Source: Gammaproteobacteria bacterium (lineage in GTDB: Bacteria > Pseudomonadota > Gammaproteobacteria > Steroidobacterales > Steroidobacteraceae). From it: a stretch of 64,000 bases of DNA. A program made the translations under genes and the position numbers. The stretch lies in assembly GCA_016707425.1 (NCBI GenBank), contig JADJHU010000015.1:952001-1016000 (forward strand), in the 5' to 3' direction. This document shows positions 27,894 through 37,449 of the stretch, one piece after another. The notes under the pieces were generated by a model that was not told the DNA's origin, did not search any database, and saw only the letters and a program-made list of their open reading frames with translations. How positions within the stretch are numbered: position 1 is the stretch's first letter; each line of letters starts with the position of its first letter.

Positions 27894-29258
27894 ATGCCCG
27901 GCTGCTATTACATCAAGACCTTCGGTTGCCAGATGAACGAGTACGACTCCGCGCGCATGGCGGACGTGCTTCGGGAATCCGAGGGCCTCGGGCCCACAGA
28001 TGATCCCGGCTGCGCCGATGTCCTGATCGTGAACACCTGTTCGGTCCGGGAAAAGGCGCAGGAGAAAGTCTTTTCGCTGCTCGGCGAGTGGCGGCAGCTG
28101 AAAGCGCAGCGGCCCCACGTGATCATCGGCGTGGGCGGGTGCGTGGCGAGCCAGGAAGGTGAGGCGCTCAGGGAGCGCGCCCCCTTCGTCGATCTGGTCT
28201 TTGGCCCCCAGACCCTGCACCGCCTGCCCGAGATGCTCGGCGAGCTGCGGCGCGAGGGTCGCGCGGTCGTCGATGTGAGCTTTCCCGAGATCGAGAAATT
28301 CGACCGGCTTCCCGAGCCCCGTGCCGGGGGTGCCGCGGCCTTCGTCTCCGTCATGGAAGGCTGCAGCAAGTACTGCAGCTACTGCGTCGTACCCTACACG
28401 CGTGGCGAAGAGGTGAGCCGCGCCTTCGACCCGATCCTGGACGAGGTGCGCGTCCTCGCCGCTCAGGGCGTGCGCGAGGTGACGCTGCTCGGGCAGAACG
28501 TCAACGCCTATGCCGGGGCGATGAGCGATGGCTCGATCGTCGATCTCGCGACGCTGATCCACCACGTCGCGGCGATTCCGGGGATCGAGCGCATCCGCTT
28601 CATGACCTCGCACCCGGTGGAGCTCACGGACAGCCTCGTGGAGGCCTTTGCCACCGTGCCCAGGCTCGCCGGGCATCTGCACCTGCCGGTGCAGAGCGGC
28701 TCGGATCGCATCCTCGCGCTCATGAAGCGTGGCTATACCGCTCTGGAATTCAAGGAGAAGATCCGGACGCTGCGCAGGGCGCGCCCCGATATCGTGATCA
28801 CTTCGGATTTCATCGTGGGCTTCCCCGGGGAGAGCGAGCGCGACTTCGAGGCCACGCTTGCGCTGGCGCACGAGGTCGGTTTCGACCAGTCCTTCAGCTT
28901 CCTCTACAGCCCCCGTCCCGGGACGCCGGCGGCGTCACTCGCGGACGATCTGCCCCCGGCGGTCAAGCAGCAGCGGCTGGAGCGCCTGCAGGCGCAGCTC
29001 GAAACTCAGGCGGCGGCGATCTCCGCCGGGATGGTGGGGTCTCCTCAGCGCGTACTGGTGGAGCGCCGCAGCCGGCGTGATGCCCGCGAGCTCGCAGGAC
29101 GAACGGAGAACAATCGCTGGGTGAACTTCGCCGGCCCTCCGTCGCTCATCGGCGGCTTCGCGGATGTGCTCGTCACGGCGGCGATGCGGCACTCGCTTCG
29201 CGGGCGCCTGCTCGTACGCGAGCCCGAGCGTGTCCTGGCTGCGACGATCGGTACCTGA
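27894..29258 (+). CDS. miaB: tRNA-2-methylthio-N6-dimethylallyladenosine synthase
   Basis: 454 aa radical-SAM methylthiotransferase that converts i6A37 to ms2i6A37. The N-terminal UPF0004 domain has auxiliary-cluster cysteines in IKTFGCQMNEYDS, NTCSVREKA and GVGGCVASQEG. The radical-SAM motif is MEGCSKYCSYCVVPYTRG (CxxxCxxC), with LLGQNVNAY downstream; the TRAM domain occupies about the last 65 residues. Heads the miaB-phoH-ybeY-corC-lnt run. Its upstream gap (27751-27893) includes a TAGAAT at 27860 but no convincing -35. Confidence 0.97.
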   Translation: MPGCYYIKTFGCQMNEYDSARMADVLRESEGLGPTDDPGCADVLIVNTCSVREKAQEKVFSLLGEWRQLKAQRPHVIIGVGGCVASQEGEALRERAPFVDLVFGPQTLHRLPEMLGELRREGRAVVDVSFPEIEKFDRLPEPRAGGAAAFVSVMEGCSKYCSYCVVPYTRGEEVSRAFDPILDEVRVLAAQGVREVTLLGQNVNAYAGAMSDGSIVDLATLIHHVAAIPGIERIRFMTSHPVELTDSLVEAFATVPRLAGHLHLPVQSGSDRILALMKRGYTALEFKEKIRTLRRARPDIVITSDFIVGFPGESERDFEATLALAHEVGFDQSFSFLYSPRPGTPAASLADDLPPAVKQQRLERLQAQLETQAAAISAGMVGSPQRVLVERRSRRDARELAGRTENNRWVNFAGPPSLIGGFADVLVTAAMRHSLRGRLLVREPERVLAATIGT

Positions 29259-29266
29259 AACCCCAC

Positions 29267-30280
29267 GTGGCGAACACAGCTCCTGCGGCCAGCCGCGAAT
29301 TCGATCTGGAGCCTGCCGACAATGCGCGGCTCGCGAATCTCTGTGGGCCGCTCGATGAGAACCTGCGGCTGGTGGAGTCACGGCTGGCGGTGCAGATCAA
29401 CCGGCGCGGCTCGTCTTTCCGGGTGCGCGGCGCGAGCGCGGGCACGGCCGAGACTGTGCTGCGCGAACTGTTCGCGCTCACGCGCTTCGAGGAGGTGACG
29501 CCGGAGCGTGCGCATCTGGCGCTGCGCGAATCAGAGTCCTCCGGGGTGCCTGCGTCCGGCGGCGAGGCCACTGTTGTGCCAGGGGAAGAAGCGGCCGTGG
29601 ATGACCCGGCCGGCGTGCGGACGAGCCGCGGGACCATCCGTGCCCGCGGTCCCCGGCAGCGCGAGTATCTCGGCAGTATCCGGGCGCGGGACCTGACGTT
29701 CGGGGTCGGCCCTGCGGGGACCGGCAAGACCTATCTCGCGGTCGCCTGTGCCGTCGAGGCGCTGCAGGCGGATCGCGTACGACGTATCGTGCTCGTGCGT
29801 CCGGCGGTCGAGGCCGGTGAGCGACTCGGCTTCCTGCCTGGGGATCTCACCCAGAAGGTCGATCCGTATCTGCGGCCAATGTACGACGCGCTCTACGAGA
29901 TGCTGGGCTTCGATCGCGTGGCGCGGCATATCGAGCGCAACGTCATCGAGGTGGCCCCGCTCGCCTTCATGCGCGGGCGTACGCTGAACGATGCCTTCGT
30001 GATCCTCGACGAGGCACAGAACACCACGATCGAGCAGATGAAGATGTTCCTTACGCGCATCGGTTTCGGCTCGAAGGCGGTGGTGACCGGGGACGTCACG
30101 CAGACCGATCTGCCCGCAGGCAAGCTTTCCGGACTGCGCCACGCAATCGATGTGCTGCGTGGCGTGAGCGACGTGGCGTTTGCCTTCTTCGATGCCAGGG
30201 ATGTCGTGCGCCATCCGCTCGTGCAGCGCATCGTGCAGGCCTATGAGGCGCAGACCGGAACCGGGGATGGCCGTCCGTGA
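29267..30280 (+). CDS. ybeZ: PhoH-family ATPase (YbeZ)
   Basis: 337 aa, GTG start 8 bp after miaB. An N-terminal KH-like region (about 20-75) precedes the PhoH NTPase core: Walker A FGVGPAGTGKTYLAVA, VRPAVEAGERLGFLPGDL, and Walker B AFVILDEAQNTTIEQMKMFL. YbeZ partners with the endoribonuclease YbeY in rRNA maturation and quality control. It overlaps ybeY by 4 bp. A proline/acid-rich insertion around residues 90-120 is variable. Confidence 0.92.
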   Translation: MANTAPAASREFDLEPADNARLANLCGPLDENLRLVESRLAVQINRRGSSFRVRGASAGTAETVLRELFALTRFEEVTPERAHLALRESESSGVPASGGEATVVPGEEAAVDDPAGVRTSRGTIRARGPRQREYLGSIRARDLTFGVGPAGTGKTYLAVACAVEALQADRVRRIVLVRPAVEAGERLGFLPGDLTQKVDPYLRPMYDALYEMLGFDRVARHIERNVIEVAPLAFMRGRTLNDAFVILDEAQNTTIEQMKMFLTRIGFGSKAVVTGDVTQTDLPAGKLSGLRHAIDVLRGVSDVAFAFFDARDVVRHPLVQRIVQAYEAQTGTGDGRP

Positions 30281-30765
30281 GCGGTGAACGCAGGCCCCTG
30301 CAGCTCGATTGCGTGCGCAGGGTGCGCAGATGGGCTCCGGCTGCTGCAGATCTGCAGAGCTGGGCGGGCGCGGCACTCGGGCGCCGTGGGGCAGGCGCCG
30401 AGCTCGGTGTGTGTATCGTCGGTGCGGCCGAGAGCCGGCGCCTGAACCGCCGCTACCGGGGACGCGACACGCCCACCAACGTTCTTTCCTTTCCTGCCGC
30501 CAGGCTGCCGCGTGCGAGTCTCGTCGGGGCGCGACCACGTCCGCTCGGCGATCTGGTCGTGTGTGCCGCCGTGGTGCGCGATGAGGCGCACGCCCAGGGC
30601 AAGGCGCTGCGTGCGCACTGGGCGCATCTGATCGTCCATGGCGCGCTGCACCTGATCGGCTACGACCACGAGCACACGGCTGCGGAGGCTGCGCGCATGG
30701 AGCGCCGTGAAGTGGCTGTGCTTCGCCGGCTGGGTTTCGCCAACCCGTATCGGAGCGCTGTCTGA
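30277..30765 (+). CDS. ybeY: Endoribonuclease YbeY (16S rRNA 3' maturation)
   Basis: 162 aa zinc metalloendoribonuclease. The UPF0054 signature is complete: RDTPTNVLSFPA, GDLVVC, and the H-x3-H-x5-H metal site in HLIVHGALHLIGYDHEH. Acts in 16S 3'-end processing and 70S quality control. Start GTG overlaps ybeZ by 4 bp; the stop overlaps the corC ATG. Confidence 0.93.
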   Translation: MSGERRPLQLDCVRRVRRWAPAAADLQSWAGAALGRRGAGAELGVCIVGAAESRRLNRRYRGRDTPTNVLSFPAARLPRASLVGARPRPLGDLVVCAAVVRDEAHAQGKALRAHWAHLIVHGALHLIGYDHEHTAAEAARMERREVAVLRRLGFANPYRSAV

Positions 30766-31649
30766 TGGCGCGCGATACCAGTCCGACGGGCCGCTGGATC
30801 CGCCGCCTCACCCAGACGCTTTCCGGCGAACCGCAGGATCGCGCCGAACTGCTCGCCGTGCTGCGCGAGGCCGGTGAGCGGGGGCTGGTCGATGCCGAGG
30901 CGCTCCCCATGCTCGAGGGAGTGCTCGCCGTTTCCGACCTGCAGGTGCGCGACATCATGATACCCAGGGCGCAGATGGTGTTCGTGCGCCGTGACGATCC
31001 GCCCGGGCGGCTGCTGCAGGTCGTGGTGGAGTCCGGCCACTCGCGCTTCCCGGTCATGGACGAGGATCGCGACGACATCGTCGGCATCCTGCTGGCGAAG
31101 GATCTGCTGCGTCTGTGGGATCACGAGACCCATGCACGCTTCGATATCCGCGAATACATACGCCCCGCAGTGTTCGTGCCCGAGGCCAAGCGCGTGAACG
31201 TTCTGCTGAAGGAGTTTCGCGGGAATCGCAACCACATGGCGATCGTCGTCGACGAGTATGGCGGGGTCTCGGGGCTCGTCACGATCGAGGACGTGATCGA
31301 GCAGATCGTCGGCGAGATTGCCGACGAATACGACATCGACGATGACCAGGACATCCGCAGGGAGGCCGAGCGTCAGTTCTCGGTGCGCGGGTCGACGCGT
31401 ATCGACGATTTCAACGAGTATTTCGGCACGCGCTATCCGGACGAGGAGTTCGACACCGTCGCCGGACTGGTCATGAAGCAGCTCGGGCGCCTGCCGCGAC
31501 GCGGCGAGTCGGTGATGCTCGACGGTCTCGAGCTGCGCGTCGTGCGCGCCGACCGCCGGCGCGTCGACACGCTGCGCGTGATCACGCCGCACGACCTGGT
31601 GCCGCCCGAGGAACGCCCGTCGCGAAGTGACGGCGATACCGCGCCGTGA
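30765..31649 (+). CDS. corC: CBS-domain protein CorC (YbeX)
   Basis: 294 aa cytosolic protein. Two CBS domains (about residues 65-190: VRDIMIPRAQMVFVRRDD and IVVDEYGGVSGLVTIEDVIE) are followed by a CorC/HlyC transporter-associated domain ending VRADRRRVDTLRV. Implicated in Mg/Co efflux and, as YbeX, in ribosome metabolism with YbeY. Overlaps ybeY by 1 bp and lnt by 4 bp. Confidence 0.93.
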   Translation: MARDTSPTGRWIRRLTQTLSGEPQDRAELLAVLREAGERGLVDAEALPMLEGVLAVSDLQVRDIMIPRAQMVFVRRDDPPGRLLQVVVESGHSRFPVMDEDRDDIVGILLAKDLLRLWDHETHARFDIREYIRPAVFVPEAKRVNVLLKEFRGNRNHMAIVVDEYGGVSGLVTIEDVIEQIVGEIADEYDIDDDQDIRREAERQFSVRGSTRIDDFNEYFGTRYPDEEFDTVAGLVMKQLGRLPRRGESVMLDGLELRVVRADRRRVDTLRVITPHDLVPPEERPSRSDGDTAP

Positions 31650-33187
31650 GATCCGGGGGCGCCGCGCCGGGCGCGATCGTCCGCCGGGCCGCCGCACAGA
31701 ACGGATTCGCACTCGCCACCGGTGCACTCCTCGCATTCGCCTTCGCGCCTGCGAATCTCTGGCCGCTCGCCGTGCTGTGTCCTGCAGCGCTCATGTGGCT
31801 GTGGGAGGGCAAGCCGCCGCGGCGTGCGGCGGCGCTCGGCTTCTGGTTCGGCTTCGGCACCTTCGCCGCGGGCACGTACTGGCTCTACGTGAGCATCCAC
31901 GTGTTCGGGCAGGCGCCGACATGGATGGCGGTGGGTCTGATGCTCGGCCTGGTGGCCATCATGGGTGCATATCACGCTGCGCTCGGCTATGTGGCCGCAC
32001 GCTGGCTGCCGCCGGAGGGCGCGAGGCGGTGGCTCCTCGGGGTGCCGGCGGCATGGCTGCTGATGGAGTGGTGGCGCGGCTGGTTCCTCTCGGGGTTCTC
32101 CTGGCTCTCGCTCGGCTACTCCCAGACCGACACCTGGCTCGCGCGGCTCGCGCCCGTCGGCGGCGTATACCTGCTGAGCTTCGCGCTGCTCCTCGGATCC
32201 GGGGCATTGCTGACACTGGTGCGCGGCCGCGGGAACGAGCGCCGGCTTGCACTGGCCGTGCTCGCCCTGCCATGGCTCGCGGCCGCAGCCCTCGGGCGCA
32301 TCGAGTGGACGCGCCCTGCGGGTGCACCGCTGTCGGTGGCGATCGTTCAGGGTGCCATCCCGCAGGACCTCAAATGGATCGACAGCAACCTTCAGCACAC
32401 GCTCGATCTCTACGAGCGCCTGACCCGCGAGGCACTCGGCACCGGTCTCGTGCTGCTGCCCGAGTCTGCGCTGCCCGAGCTCGCGCACAATCTCGCCGAC
32501 TATCTCGCCCGCCTGTATCGCGAGGCCCACGCACGCGGCTCCTCGGTCATGCTCGGGCTCGTGCGCGCCGAAGAAATGGACGGGCGGATCCGCTACTACA
32601 ATTCGATCCTGTCGCTCGGCGCGCAGGTGGGCTGGTACGACAAGCGGAACCTCGTGCCCTTCGCGGAGTTCTTTCCCGTACCGGGCTTCGTACGCAGCTG
32701 GCTGAGGATGATGAGTCTGCCGTACTCGGATTTCACGCGCGGCAGCGGCCATCAGCAGCCGCTGGAGGCGGCGGGCGTCGCTGTCGCACCCACGATCTGC
32801 TACGAGGACGGTTATGGCAGTGCGCAGCTCGGCATGCTGACGGAGGCGACGGTGCTCGCAAACGTGACGAACGACGCCTGGTTCGGTCACTCGACCGCGC
32901 GCTACCAGCACCTGCAGATCTACCGCATGCGTGCGATCGAGGCGGCGCGGTTTGCCCTGCGCGCAGCCAATGACGGGATATCCGCGGTCATAGATCCCCG
33001 CGGTCGGATCGTCGCGCAGGCGCCGCAGTACCAGCCGGCCGTACTGCGGGCGCAGATCGTGCCGCGCGCGGGCCTGCCGCCGTACGCGCGGACAGGCAAC
33101 TGGCCCGTCGTGCTGCTGGCCACTGCGATGCTTCTGGGCGCGAGCTGGCGCACTCTGCGGCGGGCGACCCGCGCGGCAGCGACTTGA
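31646..33187 (+). CDS. lnt: Apolipoprotein N-acyltransferase
   Basis: 513 aa integral inner-membrane enzyme that adds the third acyl chain to lipoproteins. About eight N-terminal TM helices (residues 15-220) precede a periplasmic nitrilase-like domain with the catalytic triad Glu in LLPESALPE, Lys in YDKRNLVPFAEFFP and Cys in PTICYEDGYG. The NDAWFGHSTARYQHL block is conserved. Starts within the corC stop (4-bp overlap). At least four predicted lipoproteins lie in this window. Confidence 0.95.
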   Translation: MRSGGAAPGAIVRRAAAQNGFALATGALLAFAFAPANLWPLAVLCPAALMWLWEGKPPRRAAALGFWFGFGTFAAGTYWLYVSIHVFGQAPTWMAVGLMLGLVAIMGAYHAALGYVAARWLPPEGARRWLLGVPAAWLLMEWWRGWFLSGFSWLSLGYSQTDTWLARLAPVGGVYLLSFALLLGSGALLTLVRGRGNERRLALAVLALPWLAAAALGRIEWTRPAGAPLSVAIVQGAIPQDLKWIDSNLQHTLDLYERLTREALGTGLVLLPESALPELAHNLADYLARLYREAHARGSSVMLGLVRAEEMDGRIRYYNSILSLGAQVGWYDKRNLVPFAEFFPVPGFVRSWLRMMSLPYSDFTRGSGHQQPLEAAGVAVAPTICYEDGYGSAQLGMLTEATVLANVTNDAWFGHSTARYQHLQIYRMRAIEAARFALRAANDGISAVIDPRGRIVAQAPQYQPAVLRAQIVPRAGLPPYARTGNWPVVLLATAMLLGASWRTLRRATRAAAT

Positions 33188-33256
33188 ACTTTGCGACAGC
33201 CGGACCGGTCTATGGACGCATTGTGGTTTCGAATCATCCGGAGCGAGGAATCCAAG

Positions 33257-34753
33257 ATGGTTGATCTGGCATGCGTACGCTGTCTGGTGAGCGTTGTGGC
33301 GGTGGTATTGTCGTTTTCGGCCTGTTCGGGCGGTCCCTCGACCGCGGTGGCTGCAGACCAGCAGCGCGCGGCCCAGACGGCACCGGCAGCGGCCCAGCGG
33401 GAGGTGCCGACGGCTGCGCCGTCCGGTGTGGTGCGGGCCCTCCCGGATTTCACCGGTCTTGTCGAGCGCTATGGACCGGCGGTGGTGAACGTCGATGTCG
33501 TCGCGCGGCGCGAGCCCACCTCCAACATGCCGCCCGGACTGTCGCCGAACGATCCGTTCTATGACTTCTTCCGGCGCTTCGGCATGCCGGGCCCGCGCAA
33601 TGCGCCGCCCGCCCGGGGCGAGGGTTCGGGCTTCATCGTGACCGCCGATGGCTACATCCTCACGAATGCTCATGTCGTCGACAACAGCAGCGAGGTGACC
33701 GTCCGGCTCACGGACCGGCGCGAGTTCACGGCGAAGGTCGTCGGACTCGACCGGCGCACGGATGTTGCCGTGATCAAGATCGATGCGAAGAACCTCCCGA
33801 CGGTGAAGCTCGGCGATCCCGCGAAGCTGCGTCCCGGCGAGTGGGTGGTTGCGATCGGGTCGCCTTTCGGATTCGACAACAGCGTCACGGCCGGCGTCGT
33901 CTCGGCCACGGCGCGGGCGCTCGGCCCGGAGAGCAGCCTGGTGCCCTTCATCCAGACCGATGTGGCCGTGAATCCCGGGAATTCGGGCGGTCCGCTGTTC
34001 AACCTGAATGGCGAGGTGGTCGGCATCAACTCGCAGATCTACAGCCGCACGGGCGGCTACATGGGCGTGTCGTTCGCGATCCCGATCGATGTTGCGATGG
34101 ATGTGGAAGCCCAGCTCGTCAAGGCGGGCAAGGTCACGCGGGGCCGCATCGGCGTTGCGATCCAGGAGGTCAATGCCCAGTTTGCCGAGTCCTTCGGCCT
34201 CGACCGGCCCCGCGGAGCGCTGGTCAGCTCGGTCGAGCGGGGTGGTCCGGCCGACAAGGCAGGGATCAAGGCGGGTGATGTCATCCTGAGTGCAGGCGGC
34301 CGCACGGTCGACCGGTCTTCAGAGCTGCCGGGCATCATTGCAGGCATCCGGCCCGGCACACAGGCCGAGCTCGAGGTGTGGCGAAACCACAAGGCCGAGC
34401 GTATCGGCGTGCGTGTGGGTGAGCTCGAGGAGCCGCAGAGCCGCAATGCCTCACGTTCGGCGAGCGGCGGCGAACAGCCCGAGGAGTCCAGCCGGCTCGG
34501 ACTCGCCGTGCGGCCGCTCACACCCGAGGAGCGCCAGCAGGCCGGAACGGAGGGCTATCTGGTCGTTGAGGATGTCAGCGGACCGGCAGCCATGGCGGGC
34601 GTGCAGCCGGGCGACATCATCGTCGGTGTGAACGGCACACGCGTGAAATCGCTCGCGGATCTGCGTACCGCGACACGCAAGGCCGGCAAGACGGTTGCAT
34701 TGCTGATCGAGCGGGATCAGGCTCAGATCTTCGTACCGATCCGCGTCGAATAG
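33257..34753 (+). CDS. Periplasmic serine protease, DegQ/MucD type
   Basis: 498 aa HtrA protease. Start ATG 33257 has GAGGA at good spacing; upstream in-frame starts lack one. The N-terminus is a signal sequence ending LSFSACSGG (possible lipobox, Cys23) followed by an AVAA site, so lipoprotein or signal-peptidase I processing are both possible. Triad: His in LTNAHVVDNSS, Asp in RRTDVAVIKID, Ser in NPGNSGGPLF. Two PDZ domains follow (about 270-360 and 400-495, each with a GxxxGD motif). Quality control of periplasmic proteins; inserted between lnt and leuS. Confidence 0.92.
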   Translation: MVDLACVRCLVSVVAVVLSFSACSGGPSTAVAADQQRAAQTAPAAAQREVPTAAPSGVVRALPDFTGLVERYGPAVVNVDVVARREPTSNMPPGLSPNDPFYDFFRRFGMPGPRNAPPARGEGSGFIVTADGYILTNAHVVDNSSEVTVRLTDRREFTAKVVGLDRRTDVAVIKIDAKNLPTVKLGDPAKLRPGEWVVAIGSPFGFDNSVTAGVVSATARALGPESSLVPFIQTDVAVNPGNSGGPLFNLNGEVVGINSQIYSRTGGYMGVSFAIPIDVAMDVEAQLVKAGKVTRGRIGVAIQEVNAQFAESFGLDRPRGALVSSVERGGPADKAGIKAGDVILSAGGRTVDRSSELPGIIAGIRPGTQAELEVWRNHKAERIGVRVGELEEPQSRNASRSASGGEQPEESSRLGLAVRPLTPEERQQAGTEGYLVVEDVSGPAAMAGVQPGDIIVGVNGTRVKSLADLRTATRKAGKTVALLIERDQAQIFVPIRVE

Positions 34754-34771
34754 CGGCGCAGGGAAGTCGTG

Positions 34772-34804
34772 TATTCTTGCGCTCCGCGAGCGAGCGCAAG
34801 AATA
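34772..34804. repeat. Perfect 13-bp inverted repeat upstream of leuS
   Basis: TATTCTTGCGCTC (34772-34784) and GAGCGCAAGAATA (34792-34804) are exact inverse complements with a 7-nt spacer. It starts 19 bp after the protease stop and ends 14 bp before the leuS ATG. There is no T-tract on either strand, so it is not a simple terminator. It could be a stable RNA hairpin in the leuS leader or an operator; no clear Shine-Dalgarno sequence lies between it and the ATG. Confidence 0.75.
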
Positions 34805-34818
34805 CGCAAACCCTGCCC

Positions 34819-37449
34819 ATGGAAGAACGTTACGACCCGGCGGCCGTGGAACGCGCCGCCCAGGCATGCTGGCACGACGAGCGCCTCTTCGAAGCGCACG
34901 AGCGTGCGGCTTCCGGCGATCCGCAGCGGAAGTTCTACTGCCTTTCGATGTTCCCCTATCCGTCGGGCAGGCTGCACATGGGACATGTGCGCAACTACAC
35001 CATCGGGGACGTGCTCACGCGCTTCATGCGCATGCAGGGCTGCGAGGTGCTGCAGCCCATGGGCTGGGACGCCTTCGGGCTGCCCGCCGAGAACGCAGCG
35101 ATCCGCAATCGTGTCGCGCCGGCGAAGTGGACCTACGACAACATCGCCTACATGAAGCGCCAGCTCCAGGCGCTCGGCCTGGCGATCGACTGGCGCCGGG
35201 AGTTCGCAACCTGCCAGCCCGCGTACTATCGCTGGAACCAGTGGCTCTTCCTGCGAATGCTCGAGCGGGGCATCGCCTACCGGAAGACCGGCGTCGTCAA
35301 CTGGGATCCGGTCGACCAGACCGTACTCGCCAATGAACAGGTCATCGAGGGCCGGGGCTGGCGCACCGGCGCGCTCATCGAGAAGCGCGAGATCCCGATG
35401 TACTACCTGAACATCACGGCCTACGCCGGGGAGCTCCTCGCGGCGCTCGAACACCTTCCCGGCTGGCCTGAGCGCGTGAAACTCATGCAGGCCAACTGGA
35501 TCGGCCGCAGCGAGGGCTGCGAGATTGCCTTTCCGTACGCACCGGACACCCGCGCGCTGATGCAGACCGATGGCGCGCTCAGGGTGTTCACGACGCGCGC
35601 GGACACGCTTTTTGGCGCGAGTTTCATGGCCATCGCCGCCGAGCATCCTCTCGCGCTCGCCGCCGCGGCGCGCAACGCGGAGCTAGCGTCCTTCGTCGAG
35701 GAATGCCGTCGCGGCAGCACCATGGAAGCGGATCTCGCGACGCAGGAAAAGAAAGGCCTGCGGACCGGCCTGCATGTACTGCACCCATTCACCGGTGAGC
35801 GCATCGAGGTGTGGGTCGCGAACTACGTGCTGATGGGCTATGGCGAGGGCGCGGTCATGGGCGTGCCCGCGCACGATGAACGGGATTTCGAGTTCGCATC
35901 GCGCCATGCGCTGCCGATCGTCACCGTGGTGAAGTCGAAGACGGGCGCCTATGAGGACGTGCGTGCGCCGTGGATTGCGGCGTACGCGGAGCATGGTGTC
36001 ACCGTGAATTCGGGCGGCTTTTCCGGCCTTGAATCAGCGGCTGCGGTCGAGGCAATCGCCGCCGCACTCGAAGCGAGAGGTCTCGGCTGCAGGCGTGTGC
36101 ACTGGCGGCTGCGCGACTGGGGCATTTCGCGGCAGCGCTACTGGGGGTGCCCCATTCCGCTGGTGCACTGCGCGGCCTGCGGCGAGGTGCCGGTGCCGGA
36201 CGATCAGCTGCCGGTCGTGCTGCCGGAGGATCTCGTTCCCGATGGCAGCGGGAATCCGCTCGCAAAGACGCCGTCCTTCTACGAGTGCCGCTGCCCCAGG
36301 TGCGGGGGCGCGGCACGGCGCGAGACGGATACGATGGACACCTTCGTCGATTCCTCCTGGTACTTCCTGCGTTTTGCCTGCGCGGACAACGCCGAGCGCA
36401 TGGTCGACGAACGCGTGCGCCACTGGCTCCCGGTGGACCAGTACATCGGCGGCATCGAGCACGCGATCCTCCATCTGCTCTACTCGCGCTTCTGGACACG
36501 CGCCATGCGCGATCTCGGGCTCCTCGGGCTCGACGAACCCTTCGCCAATCTCCTCACCCAGGGCATGGTGCTCAATCACATCTACAGCCGCCAGGGTGCG
36601 GGCGGCGGCATCGAATACTTCAATCCGGCCGAGGTCGATGTACGCACGGAAGCGGACGGACGCACACGCTACTTTGCGCGTACGCCTCAGGGTGAGCTCG
36701 AGGTCGGGTATGACGGCCTCGGCACGATGTCGAAGTCGAAGAACAACGGCGTCGACCCGACGGGCCTCATCGAGGAATACGGCGCCGACACCGCGCGGCT
36801 CTTCATGATGTTCACCTCGCCGCCGGAGCAATCTCTCGAGTGGTCGGACGAAGGCGTGAAGGGTGCCTTCCGTTTCCTGCGCAGGCTCTGGGCCGCCGTG
36901 CACGAACACGTCACGCACGGGCCCGCGCCGGCACTCGATCGCGGTGCGCTTACGCCCGCGCAGCGCGCCCTGCGCCGCCTCGTGCACCAGACGCTCGTCA
37001 AGGTGACGGACGACATCGGCCGGCGGCGCACGTTCAACACGGCGATCGCCGCCGTCATGGAGCTGCTCAATGGCATCAGCCGCTTCGACGACGATTCGCC
37101 CCAGGGTCGGGCGGTGCGCCACGAGGCGCTCGAGATCGTGACGGTCGCGCTCTCGCCCATCGTGCCCCACATCTGTCATGCACTCTGGCGGACCCTCGGG
37201 CACTCCGTGACACTTGCCGCAGAGCGCTGGCCGGAGCCCGACACGAGTGCCCTCGTGCAGGAGCTCCTCGAGCTTGTCGTGCAGGTGAACGGGAAGCTGC
37301 GCGGCAAGGTCACGGTGCCGGCCGGTGCGAGCGAGGACCAGGCCCGGGAGGCAGCGCTCGGCGACGAGAACGTGCGCCGCTTCATCGAGGGCAGGCCGTT
37401 GCGCAAGGTCGTATACGTGCCCGGACGGCTTCTGAACCTCGTGGCGTAG
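34819..37449 (+). CDS. leuS: Leucyl-tRNA synthetase
   Basis: 876 aa class I aminoacyl-tRNA synthetase. Start ATG 34819 gives MEERYDPAAVERAAQACW. The HIGH motif is HMGH in FPYPSGRLHMGHVRNY; the CP1 editing domain (about 220-415) includes the TRADTLFGA Thr-rich pocket and GEGAVMGVPAHDERD; the zinc-like insert has CAACGE and CRCPRCGG; KMSKS appears as TMSKSKNNGVDP. Followed directly by lptE, holA and nadD as in E. coli. Confidence 0.98.
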   Translation: MEERYDPAAVERAAQACWHDERLFEAHERAASGDPQRKFYCLSMFPYPSGRLHMGHVRNYTIGDVLTRFMRMQGCEVLQPMGWDAFGLPAENAAIRNRVAPAKWTYDNIAYMKRQLQALGLAIDWRREFATCQPAYYRWNQWLFLRMLERGIAYRKTGVVNWDPVDQTVLANEQVIEGRGWRTGALIEKREIPMYYLNITAYAGELLAALEHLPGWPERVKLMQANWIGRSEGCEIAFPYAPDTRALMQTDGALRVFTTRADTLFGASFMAIAAEHPLALAAAARNAELASFVEECRRGSTMEADLATQEKKGLRTGLHVLHPFTGERIEVWVANYVLMGYGEGAVMGVPAHDERDFEFASRHALPIVTVVKSKTGAYEDVRAPWIAAYAEHGVTVNSGGFSGLESAAAVEAIAAALEARGLGCRRVHWRLRDWGISRQRYWGCPIPLVHCAACGEVPVPDDQLPVVLPEDLVPDGSGNPLAKTPSFYECRCPRCGGAARRETDTMDTFVDSSWYFLRFACADNAERMVDERVRHWLPVDQYIGGIEHAILHLLYSRFWTRAMRDLGLLGLDEPFANLLTQGMVLNHIYSRQGAGGGIEYFNPAEVDVRTEADGRTRYFARTPQGELEVGYDGLGTMSKSKNNGVDPTGLIEEYGADTARLFMMFTSPPEQSLEWSDEGVKGAFRFLRRLWAAVHEHVTHGPAPALDRGALTPAQRALRRLVHQTLVKVTDDIGRRRTFNTAIAAVMELLNGISRFDDDSPQGRAVRHEALEIVTVALSPIVPHICHALWRTLGHSVTLAAERWPEPDTSALVQELLELVVQVNGKLRGKVTVPAGASEDQAREAALGDENVRRFIEGRPLRKVVYVPGRLLNLVA

